Shown here in pieces: positions 14,425 to 22,688 of a stretch of DNA of 28,469 nt. The stretch covers positions 1 to 28,469 of the forward strand of contig DATNOU010000143.1 in the NCBI GenBank assembly GCA_035601195.1, in the 5' to 3' direction. Under the pieces are notes generated by a model, which saw nothing but the letters and a program-made list of their open reading frames with translations, did not search any database and was not told the origin of the DNA. The position numbers were made by a program, and so were the translations under genes. The stretch's first letter is position 1; every line of letters starts with the position of its first letter. The DNA comes from JAIBJP01 sp035601195. GTDB lineage: Bacteria; Actinomycetota; Thermoleophilia; Gaiellales; Gaiellaceae.

Positions 14425-15042
14425 TCAAACAGATGAATCGTCGGGGGAGCCCGCTCGGGCAGCAGAGTGCGAGGCTGCCTTCTGAAGTTGCGCTGTGATG
14501 TCGCGGAGATCGCCGAGCAGGTCACGGCGCTCGCCCCAGATGGCATTCGTGTCGATGCGGAGCGCACGTACCCATGTCTCCGCCTCTTCGCGCAGGGCCG
14601 CGATCTCTGCCTGCGCGCGCTGGAGCCGGTCCGCCGCCTCTGAGCGCGAGTCGGCGAGGATCTTCTCCGCCTCAATTCTTGCCTCCGCGACGTGCTCGTC
14701 GGCTTCGGTCTTCGTGCGGTCGGCCTCGTCGCTGGCGTTGACGACGATATCCACCGCTTCCGACCTCGCCCTGGCGGTCATTTCTTCGGCTTCGTGCTGC
14801 GCTGCGGCGGTGATCTTTTCCGCCGTATCGAGGGCCAGCTCGAGGATGCCGCTCCTCTCTTCCTCGGCGCGCTCGAGCGCGTGTTCGACCGCACTCTGCG
14901 GTGAGCGTGTCGCCTCGAGCTCCGCGATGATGCGATTAACCCGGGTGACGTAGGCATCGACCGCCCGGCGGTCGTAGCCACGAACCGCGACCGGGAAGGC
15001 GACACCGCGGAGCTCCGCCGGAACGCGTCGGGGCTCACTCAC
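14425..15042 (-). CDS. DivIVA-like coiled-coil protein, paralogue 2
   Basis: A 205-aa protein with a short head (MSEPRRVPAELRG), the DivIVA-type motif FPVAVRGYDRRAVDAYVTRV, the block ELEATRSPQSAVEHALERAE, and a long coiled coil (AEKITAAAQHEAEEMTARAR, EAEKILADSRSEAADRLQRA, EIAALREEAETWVRALRIDT). It lacks most of the acidic tail of paralogue 1. The GTG start at 15042 is the natural N-terminus, because the motif begins at about residue 16. The gene is first of the pair and would be transcribed through into paralogue 1. Tandem, diverged DivIVA-type genes suggest a duplication with split roles in a scaffold. Cytoplasmic, membrane-associated location is inferred from the family. Confidence 0.75.
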   Translation of the reverse strand: MSEPRRVPAELRGVAFPVAVRGYDRRAVDAYVTRVNRIIAELEATRSPQSAVEHALERAEEERSGILELALDTAEKITAAAQHEAEEMTARARSEAVDIVVNASDEADRTKTEADEHVAEARIEAEKILADSRSEAADRLQRAQAEIAALREEAETWVRALRIDTNAIWGERRDLLGDLRDITAQLQKAASHSAARAGSPDDSSV

Positions 15043-15462
15043 GCCTCGACCCTACTCCGGCGAGTGCGATGCGTGCCGTCGTCGATTGTAGGCACACCGT
15101 AATCCTAGGCTGGCGCAGCTCGCGGAGTCACAGCTCGGCGCGGGCAGACCCAGACGGAGTCGAGCCTGAGCGCCTCGGCTTGCGTGGCGAGGCGAGCATC
15201 TCCGGCCAGGAGGGCATCCCACCGGCTCCGTCGGAGAAGGACAGGGGGATGACGCGGATCCTCAGGGCCCGCTCACTCTAGGCGGGACCGTCTCGCCGCA
15301 TCGCAATGAGCGTTCTGGGCACTGCAACACCGCTTAGCGTGGATGCAAGGGCCAGAACAGAGGGTGAAGGCTTGTCACGACGATGAACCCCGGGCGTGCG
15401 TGCGCCGCCGCAGACCCTAGTCGTCTCAGGTCGAGGCGAGGGAGGCGAGTACGAAGAACTCG
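15043..15462 (+). other. 420-bp stretch without a supportable gene
   Basis: Upstream of paralogue 2 I see no frame with convincing protein text and no RNA gene. A plus-strand frame ending LRARSL at about 15281 is Arg/Ser-rich and probably a shadow. The promoter of the DivIVA pair should lie within its left end, but I cannot pick a clear box. Confidence 0.5.
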
Positions 15463-15519
15463 TAGCGGGGTTGCCCGAATCGACCGATTTGCAGACGGTT
15501 CGACTTTACGCACCCCACA
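15463..15519 (+). repeat. Palindromic element copy 3 (57 bp, left arm degraded)
   Basis: The right arm GACTTTACGCACCCCACA (15502-15519) matches copy 2; the interior has CCGATTTGCAGACGG, related to the TTTGCAG core of copies 1 and 2. The left arm AGCGGGGTTGCCCGAATC is only partly complementary and the copy is about 20 bases shorter. The right end overlaps the end of the AlkZ-like pseudogene and supplies its stop. Confidence 0.55.
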
Positions 15520-15925
15520 CCCTCTTTCCGCGGGTCAGTATGTAGTGGCGGAGCGACCCGTTCGCGGCCATCCAGTTCGCTCGGTATTCCTCGCACGCGG
15601 GCGTGGAGGCCGTTCCGTTCGCATGGCGCCGCATGGCTTCGCGATGGATGGCGAAGTCGTCCATCGGCAGGATGAACGCCCACCACTCGAAGAGCTTTCG
15701 TTCCTCGAACAGCGCTCGGTTGACCTCACTGACGTCATAGGCCGGCCGGCTCCCCAGCACGAGCCGCTCCGACCGCGCGACGGCGCTGGTGGGGTCGATC
15801 TGAAGCCCGCCCGTGATGTTCGATGACGTCCATCATCGACGTCGGCCGCGGCGCCGACAGCAGTTGCGCGGTCACCGCACCCCGGCGTGCCAGTTCCAGC
15901 GAGAGGTGGTCACGAGACGATGCTA
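15506..15925 (-). pseudogene. AlkZ/YcaQ-like winged-helix DNA glycosylase stump
   Basis: Read on the minus strand: LELARRGAVTAQLLSAPRPT and SMMDVIEHHG in one frame, then a one-base shift near 15800, then GLQIDPTSAVARSERLVLGS and EVNRALFEERKLFEWWAFIL. This is the N-terminal half of the HTH_42 family (AlkZ/YcaQ/AlkX), enzymes that unhook interstrand crosslinks and excise alkylated bases; the hallmark is A-Q-x-L...LQIDPxSxVARxxxLVL and LFExWA. The QxQ-type catalytic part further on is absent. The frame ends KRVWGA and stop, where VWGA-stop is encoded by the tip of palindromic element copy 3. So the gene has one frameshift and was cut at its 3' end by the element. No start codon is clear. Only 15 bases separate it from the TolB-like gene upstream. 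Confidence 0.65.
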
Positions 15926-15939
15926 CGGGGTGAGCGGCC

Positions 15940-16884
15940 TCAGTCCGTCCAATCGGGCAGCGAGGTCTCGCCGACTCCCGGGGTGTGGAGCGCTCTCACG
16001 TCGCTGCCGTCGGGGTCCATGATGAAGAGCCCCGGCGCCGAGAACACGATGTGCTCGCCATCCGGTGACCACGCCGGAGTGTACGCACGGTTGTGCGTCA
16101 ACCTGCGGACGGCCGAGCCGTCGGGGCGCATCACATAAACGTCGTGGGTGCCCGGCTGGCCCAGGTGGTCGCGACTCGACGCGAACAGGATGGAACGACC
16201 GTCGGGCGACCAGGCGACCTGCCACCCCTCGCCCACGAACGAAAGGTCGACGACATTCGAGCCGTCGACGTCGACGATGTACATCAAGTGATCGCCGGTC
16301 AGAAGGGAGTTGAAGACGATCCGTTTCCCGTCGGGGGACCACGACGGGTATTCGCCCACGTCGGTGTTGGGCACGCGGTGCTGTCCGGAGCCATCCGCGT
16401 TCATGATCGAGATCCCTGTGCACAGGGGTCCACCGGTGGGCGGACACGGGGGGTCCCCGGGGCCCGCGTACGCGATCCTCGAGCCGTCGGGGGACCAGGC
16501 CGGAGAGATGCCACGACCCAGCCGGTGCGGTTCGGATCCGTCAGCGTTCATTACCCAAATCTCCGACTCGTTGCCTTCGTCGTGTCGATACGCGATCTGC
16601 GTGCCGTCGGGCGACCACGACGGGTCGAAGTCGAGTCCGGTGGAATCCGTCAGCCGCGTCAGGTCCGTGCCGTCGGCGTTGATGGACCAGACGTCGTCAT
16701 GGTTGTCGAAGACGATGCGGCCGGTGAGCGAGGACCGATCTCCGCCGCTCGGCCCCCGCGCGTCAGAAGCTGCCGTGGACGGAGAGGGGCGATCCTGCGG
16801 CTGCTTGCTAGCGGACCCCCCGCTGCACGCCCCCAGTACCAGGGCCCCCACCAGAGCCATCGAGAGGATGCGGCCCCTCCTCAT
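15940..16884 (-). CDS. TolB-like (PD40) beta-propeller lipoprotein
   Basis: A 314-aa lipoprotein. A short signal ends in the lipobox LGAC (ALVGALVLGACSGGSASKQ), followed by a Ser/Pro-rich linker to about residue 52. Six propeller blades follow: IVFDNHDDVWSINADGTD, SWSPDGTQIAYRHD, AWSPDGSRIAYAG, SWSPDGKRIVFNS, AWSPDGRSILFASS and AWSPDGEHIVFSA, each paired with an MNADGS-type strand, closing at LPDWTD. It has the same architecture as 6259-7206 and is complete. Such propellers are docking surfaces at the cell envelope; no substrate can be named. It runs towards the AlkZ-like pseudogene. Upstream lie 79 bases and then the tRNA-Arg half, so its promoter abuts the scar. Confidence 0.9.
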   Translation of the reverse strand: MRRGRILSMALVGALVLGACSGGSASKQPQDRPSPSTAASDARGPSGGDRSSLTGRIVFDNHDDVWSINADGTDLTRLTDSTGLDFDPSWSPDGTQIAYRHDEGNESEIWVMNADGSEPHRLGRGISPAWSPDGSRIAYAGPGDPPCPPTGGPLCTGISIMNADGSGQHRVPNTDVGEYPSWSPDGKRIVFNSLLTGDHLMYIVDVDGSNVVDLSFVGEGWQVAWSPDGRSILFASSRDHLGQPGTHDVYVMRPDGSAVRRLTHNRAYTPAWSPDGEHIVFSAPGLFIMDPDGSDVRALHTPGVGETSLPDWTD

Positions 16885-16963
16885 GCCATTTGTACTCCCC
16901 GGCCGGCCCCACGGTTCCCAGTCGATCGAGGGCAGTCGGCGCTGTCAAACGACCTGGTCAGCG

Positions 16964-17005
16964 TGCCCCCGGGCAGGATTCGAACCTGCGCTCCTGCCTC
17001 CGGAG
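16964..17005 (-). pseudogene. tRNA-Arg(CCG) 3' half
   Basis: Minus strand: anticodon loop CTCCGGA (16999-17005, anticodon CCG), a degenerate remaining anticodon stem and variable region, the T arm GCAGG-TTCGAAT-CCTGC (16973-16989) and a C-rich acceptor end finishing GGGGGCA. One extra C seems to lie between T arm and acceptor strand compared with a standard tRNA-Arg(CCG). On the 5' side of the loop only two of five stem pairs can form and no D arm follows. It is therefore a 3' half like the Ser and Thr ones, cut at the anticodon. Confidence 0.7.
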
Positions 17006-17027
17006 GGAGTTGGTCGAAGCCGGCGAC

Positions 17028-17072
17028 TCAAGCAGCGCAGAGCGCGGCGAGGATCGAGGGGCGGACCTTCAT
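17028..17072 (-). CDS. 14-residue ORF with a perfect SD beside the Arg half
   Basis: GGAGGAGGT stands five bases before ATG 17072, which reads MKVRPSILAALCAA and stops 22 bases before the tRNA-Arg half begins. The opening MKVRPS is also how ribosomal protein L36 begins, but the rest looks more like the start of a signal peptide. I read it as the 5' stump of a gene cut at the scar; a leader peptide is less likely. The remaining 17073-17489 shows no gene I can support. Confidence 0.35.
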   Translation of the reverse strand: MKVRPSILAALCAA

Positions 17073-17489
17073 CGTGCACCTCCTCCGTGAGACCGCGTGA
17101 ACCCAGCCATCGTTCAGAGCAGGTCCACCCATCATCAGTTCGTGCGACGAGCTCAATCGAGGTGTGCCGACCCGAAGCCGTGAGCGCCCGCCCGCTCGGC
17201 GACCGTCCCGAAACGATGCGGGCCGTGAGCTGACCGCATCACCCAGCTAGGCTGACCCCCTCAACTCCTTCGCACCAGAACCGACATCGCCAGCGGAGTG
17301 GCCGTCAAGCTCGAGGTGAGTATCGCGTGGCCGAGCCAGCGGCAGCAGCCTGGTGTGATCCTCGGGCGTCGAGAGAAGCGAACACGACATAGGCTTCGGT
17401 GGAGGCACGGGATCATCGCCTGATGAGATTCAGAGCGGCTGCGCCTTATCAACGACGAGGTCGTCTAACTATCCGCTGATGCACGTGTC

Positions 17490-18884
17490 ATGAAGACCTC
17501 TTCGCCAGATGTCGATCTTGAGCGCGTCCGACGCCTGAAGGAGCGCGAGGATGCCCGCTTCCTGGCGGAGCATCCTCGTTCGATGGAGCATCTTCGGCGG
17601 GCCCGGAGCTCTATGCCGCTCGGCGTTCCTGTCGCCTGGATGAAATTCCTGTACGACCACCCGCCGATGGTCGTGGCCGACGCCGAAGGCGCCTCCTTTA
17701 CCGACCTCGACGGACGCTCCTACCTGGATTTCAATTTCGCCATCACGGCCGCCTTCTGCGGCCACACACCCGAGCCGGTGATCGACGCTGTCAGTGAGCG
17801 GATCCGCCGGGGAACGGTCTTCCAGCTTCCAACAGAGGATGCGATCTGGGTCGCCGAGGAGCTGGCCCGCCGTTTCGGGGTGCCCTTCTGGCAGTTCACG
17901 CTCTCCGCGAGCCAGGCCAACGCGGAGGTCATCCGCCTCGCCCGCCTCGCGACAGGACGCGAGAAGGTGCTCGTCTTCGGGGGCAAATACCACGGCCATC
18001 TCGATGACACCCTCGGCGTCCTCAGTCGCGGGGAGGTTCAACCGGAGTACCTCGGAATCTCGGCGCGGAATCTCGACCGCACCCTCATCGTGCCGTTCAA
18101 CGACATCGAATCCGTCAAGGCCGCCCTGCTAAGCGAGGACGTCGCGCTCGTGCTTGCCGAGCCTGCGCTGACGAACGTGGGCATCGTCCTACCCGACCCG
18201 AATTTTCACGCAGCGCTCAGGGAGCTATGTCGCGCGACCGGGACGCTTCTCGCGATCGACGAGACACAAACGCAGGCGTGCGCATTCGGTGGGTTGACAC
18301 GCGCGTGGAGCCTTGATCCCGACGTGATCGTCCTCGGAAAATCGCTCGGCGGCGGCGTGCCCGTCGCCGCCTATGGCATGGGTCCCGTGCTCTCAGAGCT
18401 CATCGATCGGCCTGCGAGGGCGTACGAGGTCGTCGGGGAGGTTGTCGACGAGCCGGCGATTGGAGGAACCCTCTTCGCGAACGCGCTTTCCCTGGCGGCT
18501 TGTCGAGCGGCACTCGAAGGTGTGATGACCGAGGCCTCGTACAAGAGGGCCGTCGAGCTCGGCGGACGTCTGGCCGACGGCATCGACGGAACAATTCGCC
18601 GGGCCGGCCTGGCGTGGACGACGTACCGCCTCTTCACTCGTTCCGGCTACACGTTCGCGCCGACGCTGCCGCGAAACGCGGCGGATTCGAGCGCGGCAGA
18701 CATTCCCTCCGTTCGTCACCTGGCTCGCGTGTACATGGTTAACCGGGGCATATGGGAGTTCGGCTGGTGGGCCGGACCCATGGTCTCCCTCGCTACCGGC
18801 GAGGAGGACGTCGACGCCTACCTCGGCGTGTTCGAGGAGTTCCTCGCCGACCTCCTCGACACGCCCGCGCTGGTATCGGCATAG
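17490..18884 (+). CDS. Class III PLP-dependent aminotransferase
   Basis: A 464-aa enzyme of fold type I, subgroup II, related to glutamate-1-semialdehyde aminomutase and omega-amino-acid transaminases. PLP residues: the Schiff-base lysine Lys284 in VIVLGKSLGGGVP, the Asp257 that holds the pyridine nitrogen in AIDETQTQACAFGG, and KYHGH (166-170) that stacks on the ring. The usual SGTEA phosphate loop is replaced by SASQANAEVIRLAR (139-152), a change that alters the first contacts with PLP phosphate or the substrate. Length is normal (about 430-470). The substrate cannot be assigned. The start codon has no SD. The gene stands alone between the Arg half and the Thr module, 159 bases before the first Thr half; a lone amine-metabolism gene there looks like cargo. 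Confidence 0.9.
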   Translation: MKTSSPDVDLERVRRLKEREDARFLAEHPRSMEHLRRARSSMPLGVPVAWMKFLYDHPPMVVADAEGASFTDLDGRSYLDFNFAITAAFCGHTPEPVIDAVSERIRRGTVFQLPTEDAIWVAEELARRFGVPFWQFTLSASQANAEVIRLARLATGREKVLVFGGKYHGHLDDTLGVLSRGEVQPEYLGISARNLDRTLIVPFNDIESVKAALLSEDVALVLAEPALTNVGIVLPDPNFHAALRELCRATGTLLAIDETQTQACAFGGLTRAWSLDPDVIVLGKSLGGGVPVAAYGMGPVLSELIDRPARAYEVVGEVVDEPAIGGTLFANALSLAACRAALEGVMTEASYKRAVELGGRLADGIDGTIRRAGLAWTTYRLFTRSGYTFAPTLPRNAADSSAADIPSVRHLARVYMVNRGIWEFGWWAGPMVSLATGEEDVDAYLGVFEEFLADLLDTPALVSA

Positions 18885-18905
18885 GCACACGAAGGCAACG
18901 GCTCA

Positions 18906-18947
18906 GGGTACAAAACGGGTACGTGAGCCCGGGCACGGGCGGGCACG
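18906..18947 (+). repeat. Tandem GGGTAC and GGGCACG repeats, putative arm sites
   Basis: GGGTAC at 18906-18911 and 18917-18922 (spacer AAAAC), then GGGCACG at 18931-18937 and 18941-18947. Related motifs recur in inverted sense closer to the Thr half (TGCCCGC near 19008). CGCGCGTCCC also appears twice (about 18947 and 19021). They precede the anticodon loop of Thr half copy 1 by roughly 100 bases, paralleling the Ser repeats, so I read them as integrase arm sites. Otherwise 18885-19222 holds no gene. Confidence 0.45.
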
Positions 18948-19043
18948 CGCGTCCCCTTATCGGGCCGAGAAACAGCCGAGTTTCTAGCGAGAACCTGCCC
19001 GCATGTGCCCGCGTGTGGACGCGCGTCCCTCACTCGTCTTTCC

Positions 19044-19087
19044 CTCGTAATGAAGGGGTCCCCGGTTCGAGTCCGGGCGTCGGCTCT
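19044..19087 (+). pseudogene. tRNA-Thr(CGT) 3' half, scar copy 1
   Basis: Plus strand: anticodon loop CTCGTAA (anticodon CGT), stem strand TGAAG, short variable region, T arm CCCGG-TTCGAGT-CCGGG, acceptor CGTCGGC and discriminator T. The 44 bases 19044-19087 are identical to 25632-25675. The 5' side of the anticodon stem does not pair (TTTCC instead of the CTTCA needed) and there is no D arm. No CCA is encoded. Confidence 0.85.
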
Positions 19088-19222
19088 AAGAGTCCCGCTT
19101 AGCGGCCATAGGCGAAAGTGGGCACTTCGCAGTGACTGGAGAGAAGATCTGGCGCACCGGTTGTCAGACACGATCGGTTTGAGTGCAGCGCCAAAGTGGG
19201 ACTGGTCTGCGAGGTCGGTGGG

Positions 19223-22200
19223 TCAGATTCGCCACTCAATAGGGACGCGCGGGTCCGGTGTGTACGAGCAGAACGTCCCCGTGTGGATCGTCCGTTCGAG
19301 GTGGTCGCCGAGCGTAGCACTGTTCTCGCCTATCCGAGCGAGCGCGGAGCGGATGGCCCGAGTGACGCTGACGCGCGCCCGTTCAGAGGGTGATCCCATC
19401 CGACGATCGCGACCGCCGAGGCCAATCGCGCCAGCCAGCTCGCGCACGAGGAAGTCCCGCTCCTCCTCAGCCCGCGCGGCCCGCTCCGGGTCGCCGAAGG
19501 CCCGCGCCTCGTCGAGCTCGCCCGCCAACTCTTCCAGCCGGCGGCGGTACTCTGCCTTCGCCTGGGCGTCCAGGGCTTCGCCCGCGTCGCCGATCGACGA
19601 AGACACGAGTCCGGGCTCGTCCATCCGCGCGGCGGGCTCGGGGGCGCGCTCACCAGTCGCGAGATCGAGCACGTGGAGCTCGCGACCGGGCTCCCCGAGC
19701 AGGCGCGCGAGATAGCGGAGGCCCTTGGTGTCCCTGAGCCGGAAGGCGTCGCGCTCATACGCGATCGACCAATACTCGCCGTCGAGGCGGAAGACGGAGG
19801 GAGTGGCCGCCGGCGTGTCTTCTCCTCTCTTGCTGAGCGCCGCTGCTCGTTCGAGGAGCGGCCTCATGCCAAGCTGATTAGCCGTCGCCTCGGCTTCCGC
19901 GAGCAGTCCTGCCGCTCGGTAGCCGTCTCCGGGGCCGTCGCGGCGGAGCAGCATCTCTGCCCAGTGACAGGCCGTCCAAGCGACCCACGGTCGGGCCCCC
20001 ATCCTCAAGTTCACGTCGATCGCGTCCTCGAAGTGGCGCTCGGCCTCTGCCCAGCGAGAAGCGGCCGCCGCCGCGACACCTAACGGGCGCGACACCGAAC
20101 CGGTGGCGATGTAATCCGCCGTGCAGGCGTTGAGCTTGGCGTGGGGGTGTAGCAGCTCGTAGAGAACGCTTGCACGCTCGCCATCGTCGAGACGGTGCGC
20201 GACATCGACGAGGAAGCCGAGGCTGAAGAGCCATTCGTTCGTCATCGGTAGTACAGCGAACCGGTCCGCCGCAAGCTCGTCGAAGAGGACGCGCGCTTCC
20301 GCTTCGCGCCCGCTCACGGCCAAGAGGTAAGCGAGCATGCAGCGGAACATCGGACGCGCGGGGTATTCGATGATCGAGCTTCTGAGTGTTTCCTCTACCT
20401 CCTCGAGCCCGCCACGGTGGAGGCGCAGGCTGAAGACCTGGACGCGGTACGAGAGGATGGCGTCGCTCGCTTGGGCACGGCGGCCGAGGGCCAGGGCGTC
20501 GTCGATCAACGTCTCAGCCTCGTCGAGCCTCCCTTCGAACAGCGCGAGGGTTGCGCGGGTGACGACGAGCAACCAACGCCAAGCCGGCTGCTTCAGCTGG
20601 GCCGTGATGGTCGCATACTCCTCGAGGCTGGAACGCACCGTGGCCATGTCGCCGAGCTCGAGTGACGCGAACACTCGAGTGTAAAGGGCGTGGGCCGCGC
20701 GCTCGGTCTCTCCGGACTTTTCGGCGGCGCGCAACAACTCGCCCGCCAGCGCGATCCGCTCCTCGCCGTTGTCGGGCCACATGATCGCGCAGATCCTCCC
20801 GTCCAGTGCATTCGCGATGGCCGCGGGGTCCTTCAACCGCCGCGCCATCTCAAGTGCGTCCCGGCTCAACGCATCCCTCGGCTGCGGATCGTGTTGGTCG
20901 CGGAGAGCGCCGGCAAGGCGGGCCATCACTCTCACGCGCAGCGGACTGTCCTCGGATCTGACGACCGCAAGCGCCTCCTCGAGCAGCGGGACGAGGTGCC
21001 GGTCGGTGCCTGCGCGGGCCCAAAGGAACCGTCCGCCGTAGCCGATGGCTGCCTCCGCAAGAAGCTCGCGGGCGTCAGCTCGGCGCGCGGCGTCAGCTGC
21101 GTGGAGGAACGTCTCCTTCGCGCTCACCCCGTCGCCCGCCCGAGCCTGAGCCTGCCCAAGTGCCAGCAGAAGCTCTCCGCGTCTGCGCTCGTCCGCGGGC
21201 TCCCTCAGCTCCAGCACGGCGAGGGCCGTCTGGAAGAGCCTCGCCGCCTCCTCGTAGGCGAGTAGGCGTGCTGCTCGCTGGCCTGCGCACTGGGCGTAGT
21301 GGGTTGCCTTCTCAACCTCGCCCGCGGGAGCGGCCGCGACGAAATGATGTGCGAGCTCAGCGAGGTGAGGCTCCGGATCCTCGTATGCCCGTTCGAGCGC
21401 CTCGCCCATCTCGCGATGGAGCCTGATTCGGCGGGCTGGCGGCAACTGCTCGTAGAGGACATCGCGGATAAGGGTGTGCGAGAAGCGGAGCCGTCCGGGC
21501 GTGGCTGGAATCACGACTCGCTCGCCGATCGCATCCGCAATGAGCTCGAGGATCCCGGTCGGCGAGGAGCGGCTGACGAGCCCAAGCGCCTCTAGGCTGA
21601 ACTCACGACCGAGCACGGCGGCGAGCAACAGAATGCTCCGGCACTTCTCGGACAGGCGCCCAAGCCGATGGTCGATTACCGCGCGAATGCCGTGGGGGAT
21701 CTCGAGTCGCGGGAAGGGAGCGAGCGGGACGTCCGCAAGCCTTCCCTCCGAGACGAGGAGCTGTATCACCTCGCCGAGGAAGAGCGGATTCCCCTCAGTT
21801 TCGTCATAGATGGCGGCGACCAGACCCTCGTCCGGGTCGATTCCGGCGCTCTCTCCGACGAATGTCGCGACCTCCGGTCTTTCGAGGCCGGAGAGCGCGA
21901 GCTTGCTCGTCACCGGCAGTCGGGCGAGCTCGGCGAGGGTTGACGAAAGGGGGTCGTCGAGCTTGGGGTCGACGTCCCGGTAGGTGCCGACGACCAAAAG
22001 CCGCGTGCTGGCGAGTTCGGCGGCCAGGAACTGCAGGAGAAGAAGCGAGGGCGTATCCGCTGCGTGGAGGTCGTCGAGAACGAGTAACAGAGGCGCGGTC
22101 TCTCCTGCGTTGTGGAGGAACTCGGCAGCAGCCTCGAAGAGCCGGAAGCGCGCGGTCTCCGAGTCGACGGCGACGTACCGGGAAGGACGAGACACGACAT

Positions 22201-22555
22201 AGCCCGCTTCGGGAATCAGCTGCGCAAGGTCGGCGGCGCCGCGCCCGAGCTGGGACCGGAGCGTCTCCGCGTCGAGCTCGCGGATGTACGAGCGAAGCGA
22301 CTGGACCCACGGCCAGTAGGCGGGCGCGCCGCCGGCCTCCCAACAGCGTCCCCAAAGCACCTGCGCCTCCCGCCCCCGCGCCTTCGCAGCGAGCTCGTCA
22401 GCCAGGCGGCTTTTGCCGATTCCCGGCTCGCCCGAGACGAGGAAGAGCCCGCCGCGACCGTCGAGTGCCTCGTCCAGCCCGGCTGTGAGGGCAGCCAGCT
22501 CGCGCTCCCGCCCGACAAAGACCGCCCTCGCCGATAGGGAACCGACCTGGTTCAC
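19223..22555 (-). CDS. Large AAA/STAND-type ATPase with helical repeats
   Basis: A 1110-aa signalling ATPase. An N-terminal AAA_16/STAND module reads FVGRERELAALTAGLDEAL, Walker A GEPGIGKS (42-49) and Walker B LLLVLDDLHAAD (156-167), followed by a regulatory winged-helix region (LGREFSLEALG, then RFSHTLIRDVLYEQLPPARR). Residues about 380-900 are a tetratricopeptide-like array of helix pairs typical of MalT/LuxR-class STAND proteins. The end carries a conserved actinobacterial domain (GEYWSIAYERDAFRLRDTKG, LRYLARLLGEPGRELHVLDL, and the tail SYTPDPRVPIEW) in place of a LuxR HTH. Such proteins are ATP-driven switches responding to a ligand or partner. The GTG start lies in a 133-bp divergent region facing the operon; control of that operon is a reasonable inference. 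Confidence 0.9.
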   Translation of the reverse strand: MNQVGSLSARAVFVGRERELAALTAGLDEALDGRGGLFLVSGEPGIGKSRLADELAAKARGREAQVLWGRCWEAGGAPAYWPWVQSLRSYIRELDAETLRSQLGRGAADLAQLIPEAGYVVSRPSRYVAVDSETARFRLFEAAAEFLHNAGETAPLLLVLDDLHAADTPSLLLLQFLAAELASTRLLVVGTYRDVDPKLDDPLSSTLAELARLPVTSKLALSGLERPEVATFVGESAGIDPDEGLVAAIYDETEGNPLFLGEVIQLLVSEGRLADVPLAPFPRLEIPHGIRAVIDHRLGRLSEKCRSILLLAAVLGREFSLEALGLVSRSSPTGILELIADAIGERVVIPATPGRLRFSHTLIRDVLYEQLPPARRIRLHREMGEALERAYEDPEPHLAELAHHFVAAAPAGEVEKATHYAQCAGQRAARLLAYEEAARLFQTALAVLELREPADERRRGELLLALGQAQARAGDGVSAKETFLHAADAARRADARELLAEAAIGYGGRFLWARAGTDRHLVPLLEEALAVVRSEDSPLRVRVMARLAGALRDQHDPQPRDALSRDALEMARRLKDPAAIANALDGRICAIMWPDNGEERIALAGELLRAAEKSGETERAAHALYTRVFASLELGDMATVRSSLEEYATITAQLKQPAWRWLLVVTRATLALFEGRLDEAETLIDDALALGRRAQASDAILSYRVQVFSLRLHRGGLEEVEETLRSSIIEYPARPMFRCMLAYLLAVSGREAEARVLFDELAADRFAVLPMTNEWLFSLGFLVDVAHRLDDGERASVLYELLHPHAKLNACTADYIATGSVSRPLGVAAAAASRWAEAERHFEDAIDVNLRMGARPWVAWTACHWAEMLLRRDGPGDGYRAAGLLAEAEATANQLGMRPLLERAAALSKRGEDTPAATPSVFRLDGEYWSIAYERDAFRLRDTKGLRYLARLLGEPGRELHVLDLATGERAPEPAARMDEPGLVSSSIGDAGEALDAQAKAEYRRRLEELAGELDEARAFGDPERAARAEEERDFLVRELAGAIGLGGRDRRMGSPSERARVSVTRAIRSALARIGENSATLGDHLERTIHTGTFCSYTPDPRVPIEWRI

Positions 22556-22644
22556 CGTCGAAGTGCCTGAGCTTCCCTTGCCACGAGCAACCTGAGGAAT
22601 GCTCCCACGAGCCGCGCGTCTCGTCCAGATTGTACGAGCGGCGT

Positions 22645-22671
22645 GTTACCGCCGTAACGCCGGCCGTTACG
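22645..22671. promoter_or_regulatory. GTTAC/GTAAC inverted-repeat cluster, candidate operator
   Basis: GTTAC (22645-22649), GTAAC (22654-22658) and GTTAC (22666-22670) form two overlapping palindromes: GTTAC-CGCC-GTAAC, and CGTAACG-CCGGC-CGTTACG at 22653-22671. They sit in the divergent region, 18 bases before the lipoprotein start and about 90 from the ATPase start. Two palindromes sharing a half-site are typical of a cooperative dimer operator; the binding protein is unknown. Confidence 0.45.
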
Positions 22672-22688
22672 CCTTCCAGACGAAGGCA

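Noticed and set aside
9129..15519. Palindromic elements as integron attC sites
   Set aside because: Size and palindromy fit, but the tips lack the GTTRRRY/RYYYAAC core sites and no integron integrase is present.
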